Shown one piece after another: positions 7,664 through 16,207 of a stretch of DNA of 19,945 nt. Each line of letters starts with the position of its first letter. Within the stretch, counting starts at the first letter, position 1. The translations under genes and the position numbers were made by a program. This DNA is from CAYPKW01 sp964411425 (lineage in GTDB: Bacteria > Pseudomonadota > Alphaproteobacteria > Dongiales > Dongiaceae). The stretch lies in NCBI GenBank assembly GCA_964411425.1, contig CAYPKW010000044.1, forward strand, positions 1 through 19,945, read 5' to 3'. The notes beneath the pieces are model-generated. The model searched no databases. It had not been told where the DNA came from and was given only the letters and a program-made list of their open reading frames with translations.

Positions 7664-7670
7664 GTCAGAG
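7658..7670. other. Palindrome containing both convergent stop codons
   Basis: CTCTGAGTCAGAG is a perfect 13-base palindrome. Its left half ends the cupin gene (CTC TGA) and its right half, read on the other strand, ends the oxidoreductase gene (CTC TGA). The two genes are separated by one base, so no separate terminator fits between them. Confidence 0.6.
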
Positions 7671-9632
7671 GATCGACGCGACCTTGAGGCCCTCCAGCAC
7701 CGCCTCCTCCGCCGTGCGCGGGGCGAGGCAGTCGCCGATCAGGTGCACCTCGCCCGGCCAATCCTCGAGCTCCTCCGCGAGACCGCCGACGCGCTCGTGG
7801 CCGAGCGCCAGCACGAGCGTGTCCACCTGCTCGCAGACGACCGGCTCGCCGCTCATGGTGTGCTGTAGATAGACCGCATCGCCATCGACGCCATGCAGCC
7901 GCGAATAGGGGATCACCTCGACCCCGAGCTTGTGCAGCACGCCCGCCCAGCTATCGCGCACGTATTGCTGGATGGTCTGCCCGGCCATGTAGCCGTTGAC
8001 CGCGAGGCGCACCTTGCAGCCGTCGCGGGCGAGCTTCTCGGCCAGCCCCATGCCGACCCAGTCGCAGCGCCAGTCGGCGATCACCACCGAGGCGCCGATG
8101 TTGGCCTCGCCTCGCAGCACCTGCCAGGCGTCCACCACGTGGGCGCTGTCCTCGCCCTCGAAACTCGGGCGGTAGGGCGAGGCGCCGGTGGCGACGATGA
8201 CGGCGTCGGGCGCCTCGCGGCGCACGAAGCTCGCGTCCACGGCGGTGTTCTTCACCACCTTGACGCCCGCCAGTTCCATCTCGCGGGCGAGGTTGGTGAC
8301 GATGCCGCCGAACTCGGCGCGCCCGGGCAGCATCTGCGCCAACAGCGCCTGGCCGCCGAGCTGCGCGCTCGCCTCGTACAGCGTGACCTCGTGCCCGCGG
8401 AGCGCGGCCACCGCCGCCGCCTTCATGCCGCCAGGGCCCCCGCCCGCGACCAGCACCCGGCGGCGCGTCGCTGCGGGTATGGGGCGCCCGTAGTCGAGCT
8501 CGCGGCCGGTCTCCGGGTGCTGGATGCAGGAGATCGGCGTGCCGAGGTGGAAGTGGCCGATGCAGGCCTGGTTGCAGCCGATGCAGGCGCGGATGTCGTC
8601 GAGCCGGCCGGTGCGCGCCTTGTTCGCCAGCTCCGGGTCGCAGATCATGGCCCGCGTCATGCCGATCATGTCGGCCTGGCCGCCGGCCAAGACCTTCTCC
8701 GCCGTCTGCGGCTGGTTGATGCGCCCGGCGACGAACACCGGTTTCTTCACCTTGGCCCGGACCGCCGCGGCGAACGGCGCCACATAGCCGGTCGCCTCGA
8801 CGATCATCGGGGGAACGATGTGGACGGAGCCGGCGAGAGTGGCGGAACTGCCGGCGATGACGTTGTAGTAGTCGAGCAGCCCGTCGCCGTCGAGCGGGAC
8901 CAGCGCCTCGATCGCCTCGGCCGCGGCCAGGCCTTCGTGGCTCGCCTCGTCGCCCGAGACGCGCATGCCGACGACCATGTCGTCCCCGACGGCGGCGCGG
9001 ATCGCGCCCACGACCTCGCGCAGGAACCGCAGGCGGTTCTCCAGGGAACCGCCGTACTCGTCGGCGCGTCGGTTGACCCGGGGGTTGAGGAACTGGGCCG
9101 GAAGATAACCGTGGCTCGCCACGATCTCGACGCCGTCGAGGCCGGCGCGCTTCAACCGCGCCGCGGCGGCGGCGTAGCCGGCGACCACCTCGGCGATGAG
9201 CCGGCGCGACATCGGCGCCGGCATCACGTGGAAACGCTCGTTGGGCACGGCCGAGGGGGCAAAGGCCGCCGGCGCGCTGCCGTCGCGGCTTTCCATGATC
9301 TCGCGTCCGGGATGGAACAGTTGCCCGAACACCTTGCAGTCGTGCGCGTGGCAGGCCTCGGCGATGCGCCGGTAGCCGGGGATGCAGCCGTCGTCGATCG
9401 CCATCAGCATGCGGCCGGTGTAGCGCGCGCTGTCGTGCACGCCCGCCACCTGGACGATGATGAGGCCGGCGCCGCCCTGGGCGCGCGCCCGGTGATAGGC
9501 GACGAGCGCGTCGTTCACCACGCCCTCGGTCGCGAGACTGGTGTCGTGGCCGGTCGAGAAGATGCGGTTCTTGATGGTGACGCCGCGGATGGCGAGCGGC
9601 GTGAACAGATGCTTGAAGGGCGTCGCGGGCAT
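7665..9632 (-). CDS. NADH:flavin oxidoreductase / 2,4-dienoyl-CoA reductase-like FMN, Fe-S, FAD enzyme
   Basis: This enzyme of about 655 residues is built like 2,4-dienoyl-CoA reductase and trimethylamine dehydrogenase. Residues 1-340 form the Old Yellow Enzyme FMN barrel, with the signature SHGYLPAQFLNPRVNRRADEYGG starting near 173. The cluster motif C350-x2-C353-x3-C357-x11-C369 binds a 4Fe-4S centre. Residues 390-655 hold the FAD/NAD(P)-binding module, with dinucleotide motif VAGGGPGGM at about 395-403 and a second Rossmann region near 516. Electrons would run from NAD(P)H through FAD and Fe-S to FMN. The substrate is unknown; dienoyl-CoA, methylated amines and stachydrine-type betaines all occur in relatives. 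An in-frame start at 9665 would add 11 basic residues; I prefer 9632 because the family similarity begins just after it. Confidence 0.88.
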   Translation of the reverse strand: MPATPFKHLFTPLAIRGVTIKNRIFSTGHDTSLATEGVVNDALVAYHRARAQGGAGLIIVQVAGVHDSARYTGRMLMAIDDGCIPGYRRIAEACHAHDCKVFGQLFHPGREIMESRDGSAPAAFAPSAVPNERFHVMPAPMSRRLIAEVVAGYAAAAARLKRAGLDGVEIVASHGYLPAQFLNPRVNRRADEYGGSLENRLRFLREVVGAIRAAVGDDMVVGMRVSGDEASHEGLAAAEAIEALVPLDGDGLLDYYNVIAGSSATLAGSVHIVPPMIVEATGYVAPFAAAVRAKVKKPVFVAGRINQPQTAEKVLAGGQADMIGMTRAMICDPELANKARTGRLDDIRACIGCNQACIGHFHLGTPISCIQHPETGRELDYGRPIPAATRRRVLVAGGGPGGMKAAAVAALRGHEVTLYEASAQLGGQALLAQMLPGRAEFGGIVTNLAREMELAGVKVVKNTAVDASFVRREAPDAVIVATGASPYRPSFEGEDSAHVVDAWQVLRGEANIGASVVIADWRCDWVGMGLAEKLARDGCKVRLAVNGYMAGQTIQQYVRDSWAGVLHKLGVEVIPYSRLHGVDGDAVYLQHTMSGEPVVCEQVDTLVLALGHERVGGLAEELEDWPGEVHLIGDCLAPRTAEEAVLEGLKVASIL

Positions 9633-9702
9633 GGGTCGGGCCGCCGGTCGGACTGGGCGGCGCATCCTACATAGGCGCCGGCACGTGAGCCAGGGAAGAT
9701 CG

Positions 9703-9731
9703 TTGACACGGCAGCGGCCGCCCTGTTCCGT
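9703..9731 (+). promoter_or_regulatory. Possible purB promoter
   Basis: A perfect -35 hexamer TTGACA (9703-9708) lies 55 bases upstream of purB in the divergent intergenic region. With a 17-base spacer the -10 would be TTCCGT (9726-9731), a weak match, so the -10 is uncertain. Confidence 0.35.
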
Positions 9732-9763
9732 TAGGCCCCGTCCGACAGCAGCCCGAGCCCGCC

Positions 9764-11063
<1,300 letters not shown>

Positions 11064-11086
<23 letters not shown>

Positions 11087-12071
11087 GCTTCACCTCCGAG
11101 CGCGTCGGCACCACCCTGGACGGCGCGAAGCCGGCGGCGCGGAACAGCGCGCCGTACTCCTCCGCGCTGCGTTCGCGCCCGCCGGTCAGCACCAGCATGT
11201 TGACGTCGAGGTACCTGCCGTAGTCGGGCCGGTTGCCCGGCGCCAGCAGGACCTCGATCGCGATCAGCCGCGCGCCCTCGGCGGCCGCCCCGCGGCAGTT
11301 CCGGAGGATCGCGAGGCAGCGCGCGTCGTCCCAGTCGTGCAGGATGTGCTTCAGCAGATAGCAGTCGCCTCGCGGAACGGCCTGGAAGAAGTCGCCCGCC
11401 TCGACGGCACAGCGCTCCGCGACGCCGGCGGCGGCAAGCACGGCCGCCGCCCCGGCCGCCACGTGGGGCCGGTCGAACACGATGGCGCGCAACCCCGGAT
11501 TGGCGCCGAGCACGGCCGCGGCGAGCGCGCCGTGGCCGCCGCCCACATCCACCACGGTGGCGACGCCGGCGAGGTCCAAGGCCCCGACGATGGCGGGCGT
11601 CCAGGCCCGGGTCTGCGCCGCCATCAGTTCGTTGAAGGTGGCGTTGGCCTCCGGGTGGCGCTCGAGATACTCGAACAGCGGCACGCCGTGCGTGCGCTCG
11701 AAGGCGGTCGTCCCGGTCAGGACGGCGCCGAGCAGATTGCCCCAGGCAAGCCAGTTCCACGGCTCGCCCTCGGTGAGCGCACGCGACCACAGCGAGTCGG
11801 CCACATCGCTGCGCAACGCCGCGCCGAGCGGCGTCAAGGCGAATCGGCCGTCATCGGTCGCGGCGAAAACGCCTTCGCTCGCCAGCAGGCCGAGGACGCG
11901 GGCTAGCGCCGCCGCGTCGGCGCCGGCCGCGCGCGCCAGGTCTGCCGCGGCCAGCGGACCGCCCGCCAGCCGATCGGCGATGCGCAAGGAGGCGGCGACG
12001 TGCAGCGCCTGGGTCAGCCGCTGTCCGACGATGAGGCGGCGCAGCGCCGCCTGGCTCGCGTCCTCGGCCAT
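11064..12071 (-). CDS. SAM-dependent O-methyltransferase (acetylserotonin O-MT / PF00891 type)
   Basis: This 335-residue small-molecule O-methyltransferase belongs to the plant/bacterial OMT family that includes CrtF and polyketide O-methyltransferases. Residues 10-90 form the winged-helix dimerisation domain (ALHVAASLRIADRLAGGPL, then LLASEGVF...GRFALTPLG). The SAM-binding glycine motif is VVDVGGGHG (173-181). The acid after strand 2 is D200 (VFDRPH). The catalytic-base motif is LKHILHDWDD, with H245 as the expected base. The ATG is 29 bases downstream of the ATPase inhibitor stop, so the two minus-strand genes probably form one transcript. The substrate is not predictable, as no biosynthetic cluster surrounds it. 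Its 3' end overlaps purB on the opposite strand by 23 bases. Confidence 0.88.
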
Positions 12072-12100
12072 GTTTCCCGTCGCGGCCCTAGCGCCAGCGG

Positions 12101-12433
12101 CTACTCGCTCTTGACGTGACTCAGGATCTGGTCGCGCGCGGCGGGCAGCAGGTCCGTCATTTCCTTGCGCACGCGATGCTCGCTCATGGGCAGGCTCGCG
12201 GCCGCGCAGTCCTTCAGGATCTTCTCCACCACGTCGGCGTCGCCCGGCTTCTCGAAGTCGGCCTGGACCACCGACTTCGCGTAAGCCTCGGCGTCGGCGG
12301 CGGGCAAACCGAGTTGCTCGGCGACCCATAACCCCAGCAGCTTGTTGCGCCGGGCGTTGATCTTGAATTCGAGCTCCTTGTCGTGCTTGTACTTCTGCTC
12401 GAAGGTCCTCTCGCGATCCTCGAACTGTGCCAT
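12101..12433 (-). CDS. F1Fo-ATPase inhibitor zeta subunit (DUF1476)
   Basis: This 110-residue all-helical protein is of the DUF1476 family. It begins MAQFEDRERTFEQKYKHDKELEFKINARRNKLLGLWVAE, which is diagnostic. In Paracoccus denitrificans this protein is the zeta subunit, whose flexible N-terminal segment inserts into the F1 head and blocks ATP hydrolysis. The remaining helices (AEAYAKSVVQADFEKPGDADVVEKI and SEHRVRKEMTDLLPAARDQI) form the four-helix body. It is nearly confined to Alphaproteobacteria and often sits beside purC-purS-purQ, as here. The methyltransferase gene lies 29 bases downstream in the same direction. Inhibition of this organism's ATPase is inferred from the family; strength varies among species. 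Confidence 0.92.
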   Translation of the reverse strand: MAQFEDRERTFEQKYKHDKELEFKINARRNKLLGLWVAEQLGLPAADAEAYAKSVVQADFEKPGDADVVEKILKDCAAASLPMSEHRVRKEMTDLLPAARDQILSHVKSE

Positions 12434-12484
12434 GCGCTGTCCCCGCGGTTGCGGCGCTTCGGGCGGCGCCCCTGCAAGGGTCGG

Positions 12485-12514
12485 TTTATATCCGTTTTCG
12501 CGGCGGTCGTCGAA
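12485..12514 (-). promoter_or_regulatory. Possible promoter for the ATPase inhibitor gene
   Basis: On the minus strand, TATAAA (12490-12485) is preceded after 18 bases by TTCGAC (12514-12509). The -10 is good and the -35 weak. It would give a leader of about 45 bases before the DUF1476 start. Confidence 0.35.
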
Positions 12515-12528
12515 GCCAAACCGAGTCG

Positions 12529-13287
12529 ATGTGCAGCGTCATCATCCATTACCGGCCCGGCCACCGCTGGCCGGTGCTGTTCGCCGCCAACCGCGACGAG
12601 ATGAGGGACCGGCCCTGGTCGGCGCCGGGGCGCCATTGGCCCGACCGGGCCAACGTGGTGGCGGGGCTCGACCGCCTCGCCGGGGGCAGTTGGCTGGGCG
12701 TGAACGACGACGGCGTGCTGGCCGGCGTGCTCAACCGCTTCGACAGCCTGGGGCCGGCGCCGGGCAAGCGCAGCCGCGGCGAGCTCGTGCTCGAGGCCCT
12801 CGACCATGCCGACGCCAGCCAGGCGGCCGGCGCCCTCGCCCAGCTCGACCCCGCCGCCTACCGCTCGTTCAACATGGTGATCGCCGACAACCGCGACGCC
12901 TACTGGCTGCGCCATCTGGGCGCCGACGCAAGCGCGGTCGAGGCGATGGCCCTGCCGCCGGGGCTCTCCATGATCACCGCGCACGACCGGAACGATACCG
13001 AGGCGAGCCGGCGAATCAGGACCTACCTGCCGCAATTCGAGCGCGCGGCGGTGCCCGATCCGGGCGCCGGCGACTGGCGCGCCTGGGAGCTCTTGCTGGC
13101 GAGCCGCGCGTTCGAGGCCGGCGGCAAGCCCTACGACGCCATGAATATCGTCACCGACGCCGGCTTCGGCACGGTTTCGAGCTCGCTCCTGGCGCTGCCC
13201 GCGGCGGGCGCCCATGGCGGCGAGCCGATCTGGCGGTTCGCCGCCGGCCCGCCCGACGAGGCGCCGTTCCGCGCCATCGCGCTCTGA
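12529..13287 (+). CDS. NRDE family protein (TANGO2 homologue)
   Basis: This 252-residue protein belongs to the NRDE/TANGO2 family (PF05742). It begins MCSVIIHYRP, and the naming motif NRDE is at 21-24 (FAANRDEMRDRPW). Cys2 is invariant in the family and would become the N-terminal residue after methionine removal, consistent with the proposed Ntn-hydrolase fold. GGSWLGVNDDGVLAGVLNR is also typical. TANGO2 proteins have been linked to haem handling and to lipid/CoA metabolism; the bacterial role is unsettled. An upstream in-frame ATG (12427) exists, but Cys2 fixes the start at 12529. The gene is divergent from the ATPase inhibitor gene. Confidence 0.88.
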   Translation: MCSVIIHYRPGHRWPVLFAANRDEMRDRPWSAPGRHWPDRANVVAGLDRLAGGSWLGVNDDGVLAGVLNRFDSLGPAPGKRSRGELVLEALDHADASQAAGALAQLDPAAYRSFNMVIADNRDAYWLRHLGADASAVEAMALPPGLSMITAHDRNDTEASRRIRTYLPQFERAAVPDPGAGDWRAWELLLASRAFEAGGKPYDAMNIVTDAGFGTVSSSLLALPAAGAHGGEPIWRFAAGPPDEAPFRAIAL

Positions 13288-13349
13288 CCGGAAATCAATC
13301 TCGTTTTCTCCGTTATCGCCAATGAATTACGCGAAACCCGCGGGCGCGA

Positions 13350-13378
13350 TTGTGTTGCCTCCCCACAACTGCTATAGC
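13350..13378 (+). promoter_or_regulatory. purC operon promoter candidate
   Basis: TTGTGT (13350-13355), 17 bases, then TATAGC (13373-13378) form a well-spaced sigma-70-type promoter. The expected transcription start is near 13385, giving a leader of about 63 bases with GAGGG before the purC ATG. I see no PurR-like operator or riboswitch fold in that leader. Confidence 0.55.
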
Positions 13379-13447
13379 ATGGCCGAGGCGCATCGACCGC
13401 GCGCCGTTCCGGCCCTGTTCCCACGCAACCCACCCCCGAGGGCGCCC

Positions 13448-14212
13448 ATGTCCAGACGCCGCCGCATTTACGAGGGAAAGGCCAAGGTCCTGTACGAGGG
13501 CCCCGAGCCCGGCACCCTGGTGCAATACTTCAAAGACGACGCCACCGCCTTCAACAACCAGAAGCGCGGCATCATCACCGGCAAGGGGGTGCTCAACAAC
13601 CGCATCTCCGAGTACCTGATGACGAAGTTGAACGAGGCCGGGATCCCGACCCATTTCGTGCGCCGGCTCAACATGCGCGAGCAACTCGTGCGCGAGGTGG
13701 AGATCATCCCGCTCGAAGTGGTGATCCGCAACGTGGCCGCGGGCTCGCTCGCCAAGCGCTTCGGCATGCCGGAGGGCACGGCGCTGCCGCGCTCGATCAT
13801 CGAGTACTACTACAAGTCCGACGAGCTGGGCGATCCGCTGGTCTCGGAAGAGCACATCACCGCCTTCGGCTGGGCGGCGCCCCAGGACCTCGACGACATC
13901 ATGGCGCTGTCGCTCAGGGTCAACGACTTCCTCAGCGGCCTCTTCCTCGGCGTCGGAGTGAGACTCATTGACTTCAAGCTGGAGTTCGGGCGGCTCTACG
14001 AGAACGACGAGATGCGCATCGTGGTGGCCGACGAGATCAGCCCCGATTCCTGCCGGCTGTGGGACATCAAGACCAACGAGAAGCTGGACAAGGACCGCTT
14101 CCGGCGCGACATGGGCGGCGTCGAGGAGGCCTACCAGGAGGTGGCGCGCCGGCTCGGCATCCTGCCCGAGAGCGGCCCGCGCGACATGAAGGGCCCGGAG
14201 ACGATGCAGTAG
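13448..14212 (+). CDS. purC: Phosphoribosylaminoimidazole-succinocarboxamide (SAICAR) synthase
   Basis: This 254-residue enzyme joins CAIR and aspartate, using ATP, to make SAICAR in de novo purine synthesis; PurB then acts on the product. The first residues RRRRIYEGKAKVLYEG carry the ATP-binding N-terminal motif. GITGKG-type and NN(Q)KRG segments follow at 36-47, and the two PROSITE-type signatures are present: VVIRNVAAGSLAKRFG (91-106) and IDFKLEFG (174-181). The ADEISPDSCRLWD segment (194-206) contributes to the active site. The length equals the usual alphaproteobacterial form. GAGGG seven bases upstream supports the ATG over in-frame upstream extensions. purS starts eight bases downstream. 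Confidence 0.97.
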   Translation: MSRRRRIYEGKAKVLYEGPEPGTLVQYFKDDATAFNNQKRGIITGKGVLNNRISEYLMTKLNEAGIPTHFVRRLNMREQLVREVEIIPLEVVIRNVAAGSLAKRFGMPEGTALPRSIIEYYYKSDELGDPLVSEEHITAFGWAAPQDLDDIMALSLRVNDFLSGLFLGVGVRLIDFKLEFGRLYENDEMRIVVADEISPDSCRLWDIKTNEKLDKDRFRRDMGGVEEAYQEVARRLGILPESGPRDMKGPETMQ

Positions 14213-14220
14213 CTGCGAGG

Positions 14221-14463
14221 ATGAAGGCCCGCGTCCACATCACGCTCAAACCCGGCGTCCTCGATCCGCAAGGCAAGGCGATCGCCAACGCGCTGCACGC
14301 CCTCGGCTTCGCCCAGGTGGGCGACGTGCGCCAAGGCAAGTACATCGAGATCGAGCTCGCCGGCGCCGATGCCGAGACGGCGCGCGCCGCGGTGGATGCC
14401 ATGTGCGCGAAGCTGCTGGCCAACACCGTGATCGAGAACTACGCGATCGACATCGCCGGATAA
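14221..14463 (+). CDS. purS: FGAM synthase subunit PurS
   Basis: This 80-residue PurS is the small dimeric subunit that bridges PurQ (glutaminase) and small PurL in the FGAM synthase complex, step four of purine synthesis. The family pattern is complete: VHITLKPGVLDPQGKAI (5-21), then VGDVRQGKYIEIEL and the C-terminal LLANTVIENYAIDI. The gene lies eight bases after purC. PurS is expected to be followed directly by purQ, but here two extra genes (14497-15186) intervene. PurS presence implies that purL is of the small type and must be encoded outside this window. Confidence 0.95.
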   Translation: MKARVHITLKPGVLDPQGKAIANALHALGFAQVGDVRQGKYIEIELAGADAETARAAVDAMCAKLLANTVIENYAIDIAG

Positions 14464-14496
14464 TCTCACCGTGCCCTGGGCCGTGGTCGCGCCCCC

Positions 14497-14781
14497 ATGC
14501 GCTTCGAATGGGACGAATCCAAGCGCCGCGCCGTCAAGCGCAGACATGGCATCGACTTCGGAGATGTTGCGCGCGCGTTCCAGGGTCCTGTTGTCGAGGA
14601 CTACGACTACGAGCATTCGGAAACCGAGGACCGATGGTATAGCTTGGTCCTTTTGAGCGGTCGGGTGATTATCGTGAGCTATGCTTATCGAGGCGAGGCC
14701 ATTAGACTGATCACGGCGCGCCCGGCCAGCCCATTGGAAGCAGGGCGGTATTGGGAAGCCGTATTCGGCGATGCCACGTAA
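14497..14781 (+). CDS. brnT: BrnT-like toxin
   Basis: This 94-residue protein is of the BrnT family (PF04365), RelE-like ribonuclease toxins. The opening MRFEWDESKRRAVKRRHGIDFGDVARAF fits the FEWD.K......KHGi.F..A...F signature. The middle strands (WYSLVLLSGRVIIVSYAYRG) and the closing IRLITARPASPLEAGRYW fit the family's iRiISAR.A...E...Y ending. It lies 33 bases after purS in the purine operon without a clear ribosome site of its own. The usual BrnA antitoxin is not next to it; the following gene encodes an unrelated-looking 130-residue protein. Codon use is less GC-rich than in purS or purQ (ATA, TTA and AGA-type codons occur), suggesting it was acquired. Confidence 0.82.
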   Translation: MRFEWDESKRRAVKRRHGIDFGDVARAFQGPVVEDYDYEHSETEDRWYSLVLLSGRVIIVSYAYRGEAIRLITARPASPLEAGRYWEAVFGDAT

Positions 14782-14793
14782 CGGAACACCTCG

Positions 14794-15186
14794 ATGAAGC
14801 AACGCAGATCGGCTGATCTCGATATTCCGCCGCGGGCACCGTCCGATTGGATTGGCGCCTGGGTCTTGCAGGCCGGCGAGCGGAGGGCGCCGCCGATTCC
14901 AGGCGGTTTCGAATTTCATATTTTCCGCGCCTCGACGAACCCGGCTTTGTTCGCGATTACGGACCGGCGGAACCCGGCCGTGTTGCCGAACTGCCCCGGG
15001 GGCGGCGAATGGCGGCTGTTCAAGGTCGTGCCGGAGACCGGGCAGCGGCGAGTCGGGTTTTCAGAGGCAGAAGCGAAGTCCGACATCAAACGTATGGGAT
15101 TCCACTTGGCAATGCTAGATGCCGAGCAGCGAAAAAGTCAGCGGCGTGGCCGCGTGGAGAAACGCCGGTACGCTGGAGGCGCATGA
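14794..15186 (+). CDS. Uncharacterised 130-residue protein, possible partner of the BrnT-like toxin
   Basis: I do not recognise this family. It starts 12 bases after brnT and its stop (TGA, 15184-15186) overlaps the purQ start (ATG, 15183-15185). It is therefore wedged in and likely translated together with both. The protein has a proline- and basic-rich N-terminus (MKQRRSADLDIPPRAPSDWI). A middle part of alternating hydrophobic strands follows (GFEFHIFRASTNPALFAITD, EWRLFKVVPETGQRRVGF), then a short helix-like segment (EAEAKSDIKRMGFHLAMLDAEQ) and a strongly basic tail (RKSQRRGRVEKRRY). No ribbon-helix-helix like that of BrnA is apparent. Position suggests an antitoxin or accessory protein for BrnT, but that is inference; it may simply have travelled with the toxin. 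Confidence 0.6.
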   Translation: MKQRRSADLDIPPRAPSDWIGAWVLQAGERRAPPIPGGFEFHIFRASTNPALFAITDRRNPAVLPNCPGGGEWRLFKVVPETGQRRVGFSEAEAKSDIKRMGFHLAMLDAEQRKSQRRGRVEKRRYAGGA

Positions 15187-15845
15187 AGTCCGCCATCGTC
15201 GTCTTCCCCGGCTCGAACCGCGACCAGGACGTGGGCGCCGCACTCGCCGAGGCCGCGGGCCGCGACCCGATCATGGTCTGGCACCGCGACGGCGATTTCG
15301 AGGACGTGGACCTGATCGTCGTCCCCGGCGGCTTCTCCTACGGCGACTACCTGCGCTGCGGGGCGATCGCGGCGCACTCGCCCGTCATGCGCGAGGTGAC
15401 GGCGCGCGCGCATAAGGGCGTGCCTGTGCTCGGCATCTGCAACGGGTTCCAGATCCTGTGCGAGGCGGGCCTGCTGCCGGGCGTGCTCTTGCGCAACGCC
15501 GGCCTCAAGTTCGTCTGCCGCAACGTGCGGCTCCGGGTCGAGACGAGCCAGAGCCTGTTCACCTCCGGCTACGCCGCCGGCCAGACCCTCAGCGTTCCCG
15601 TCGCCCACCACGACGGCAACTATTTCGCCGACCAGGCGACGCTGGATCGGCTCGAGGATCGCGGCCAGGTCGCCTTTCGCTACCTCGACAACCCGAACGG
15701 GTCCGCGCGCGACATCGCCGGGGTCTTCAATGACACGAAGACCGTGCTAGGTGTCATGCCGCACCCGGAGAACGCGATCGACGCCCCGCAGGGCTCGACC
15801 GACGGCCGCGGTTTGTTCGAAGGCTTGGCGCGGGCGCTGGCCTAG
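15183..15845 (+). CDS. purQ: FGAM synthase glutaminase subunit PurQ
   Basis: This 220-residue class I glutamine amidotransferase supplies ammonia to PurL for making formylglycinamidine ribonucleotide. The nucleophile C86 sits in the elbow GICNGFQ (84-90), and the catalytic partners are H194 and E196 (MPHPE). The N-terminal strand motif AIVVFPGSNRDQD (4-16) and PGGFSYGDYLRCG (48-60) are diagnostic. The start is fixed by the family N-terminus and by GGAGG three bases upstream; it overlaps the preceding gene by four bases (ATGA). purL, usually next, is absent; instead a FitA-like gene fragment and a TA island begin right after the stop. Confidence 0.97.
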   Translation: MKSAIVVFPGSNRDQDVGAALAEAAGRDPIMVWHRDGDFEDVDLIVVPGGFSYGDYLRCGAIAAHSPVMREVTARAHKGVPVLGICNGFQILCEAGLLPGVLLRNAGLKFVCRNVRLRVETSQSLFTSGYAAGQTLSVPVAHHDGNYFADQATLDRLEDRGQVAFRYLDNPNGSARDIAGVFNDTKTVLGVMPHPENAIDAPQGSTDGRGLFEGLARALA

Positions 15846-15853
15846 CGCAATCG

Positions 15854-15890
15854 ACGACCCCTGGAGGACGAGGCGCGCGATATGTTGCGC
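15854..15890 (+). pseudogene. Fragment of a FitA-type antitoxin gene
   Basis: These 37 bases match 34 of 37 with 18411-18447, inside the intact FitA-like gene. They encode RPLEDEARDMLR against RSMEDEARDMLR. The fragment has no start, is in the same frame as purQ just after its stop, and runs into unrelated codons ending at a TGA. It is a remnant of a second fitA copy. Confidence 0.75.
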
Positions 15891-15913
15891 GCTCCCGCGA
15901 ATCAGGCTAACTT
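15885..15913 (+). promoter_or_regulatory. Candidate promoter for the phd/PIN operon
   Basis: TTGCGC (15885-15890), 17 bases, then TAACTT (15908-15913). The -35 lies inside the FitA remnant. The ATG of the antitoxin follows six bases after the -10 with no ribosome site between, so a leaderless transcript is possible. Confidence 0.4.
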
Positions 15914-15919
15914 GGCCAC

Positions 15920-16207
15920 ATGGAAAGGGCCAAGATCTCCGAACTGAAGAATCGGCTCAGCGCCTATCTTAAGAAAGTGCGCGCGGGCACAACCGTGCTC
16001 GTTCTCGACCGCAACCGCCCCATCGCCCGTATCGAGCGGGTCGCCGGAGCCGAGGGCGCCGAGGACCGCCTTGCCCGGCTCGCGGCTGCCGGATTGGCGC
16101 GCCTCCCGACCCGGGCGCTGCCGCTCAAGCTGCTGGCGGCGAAACCGCCGCGCGCGCGGCGCAGCGTGGTGAAGGCGCTGCTCGATGAGCGGGCGGAGGG
16201 GCGTTGA
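15920..16207 (+). CDS. Phd/YefM-family antitoxin
   Basis: This 95-residue antitoxin is of the prevent-host-death type. The N-terminal Phd fold is clear in KISELKNRLSAYLKKVRAGTTVLVLDRNRPIARIERV (5-41), a segment that dimerises and binds DNA in relatives. The C-terminal half is Ala/Arg-rich (LPLKLLAAKPPRARRSVVKALLDERAEG) and would wrap the toxin. It overlaps the PIN toxin gene by four bases (TTGA), a standard TA arrangement. Phd-type antitoxins paired with PIN toxins are common. The segment encoding LLAAKPPRA recurs as a fragment after vapC (17415-17441). No ribosome site precedes the ATG. Confidence 0.85.
   Translation: MERAKISELKNRLSAYLKKVRAGTTVLVLDRNRPIARIERVAGAEGAEDRLARLAAAGLARLPTRALPLKLLAAKPPRARRSVVKALLDERAEGR

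Noticed and set aside
7893..9674. 593-codon plus-strand reading frame opposite the flavin oxidoreductase
   Set aside because: No recognisable domain. The minus strand encodes a complete FMN/Fe-S/FAD enzyme.
13385..13447. Possible purine riboswitch in the purC leader
   Set aside because: The leader is only about 63 bases, and I could not find the conserved core of a purine or other riboswitch.
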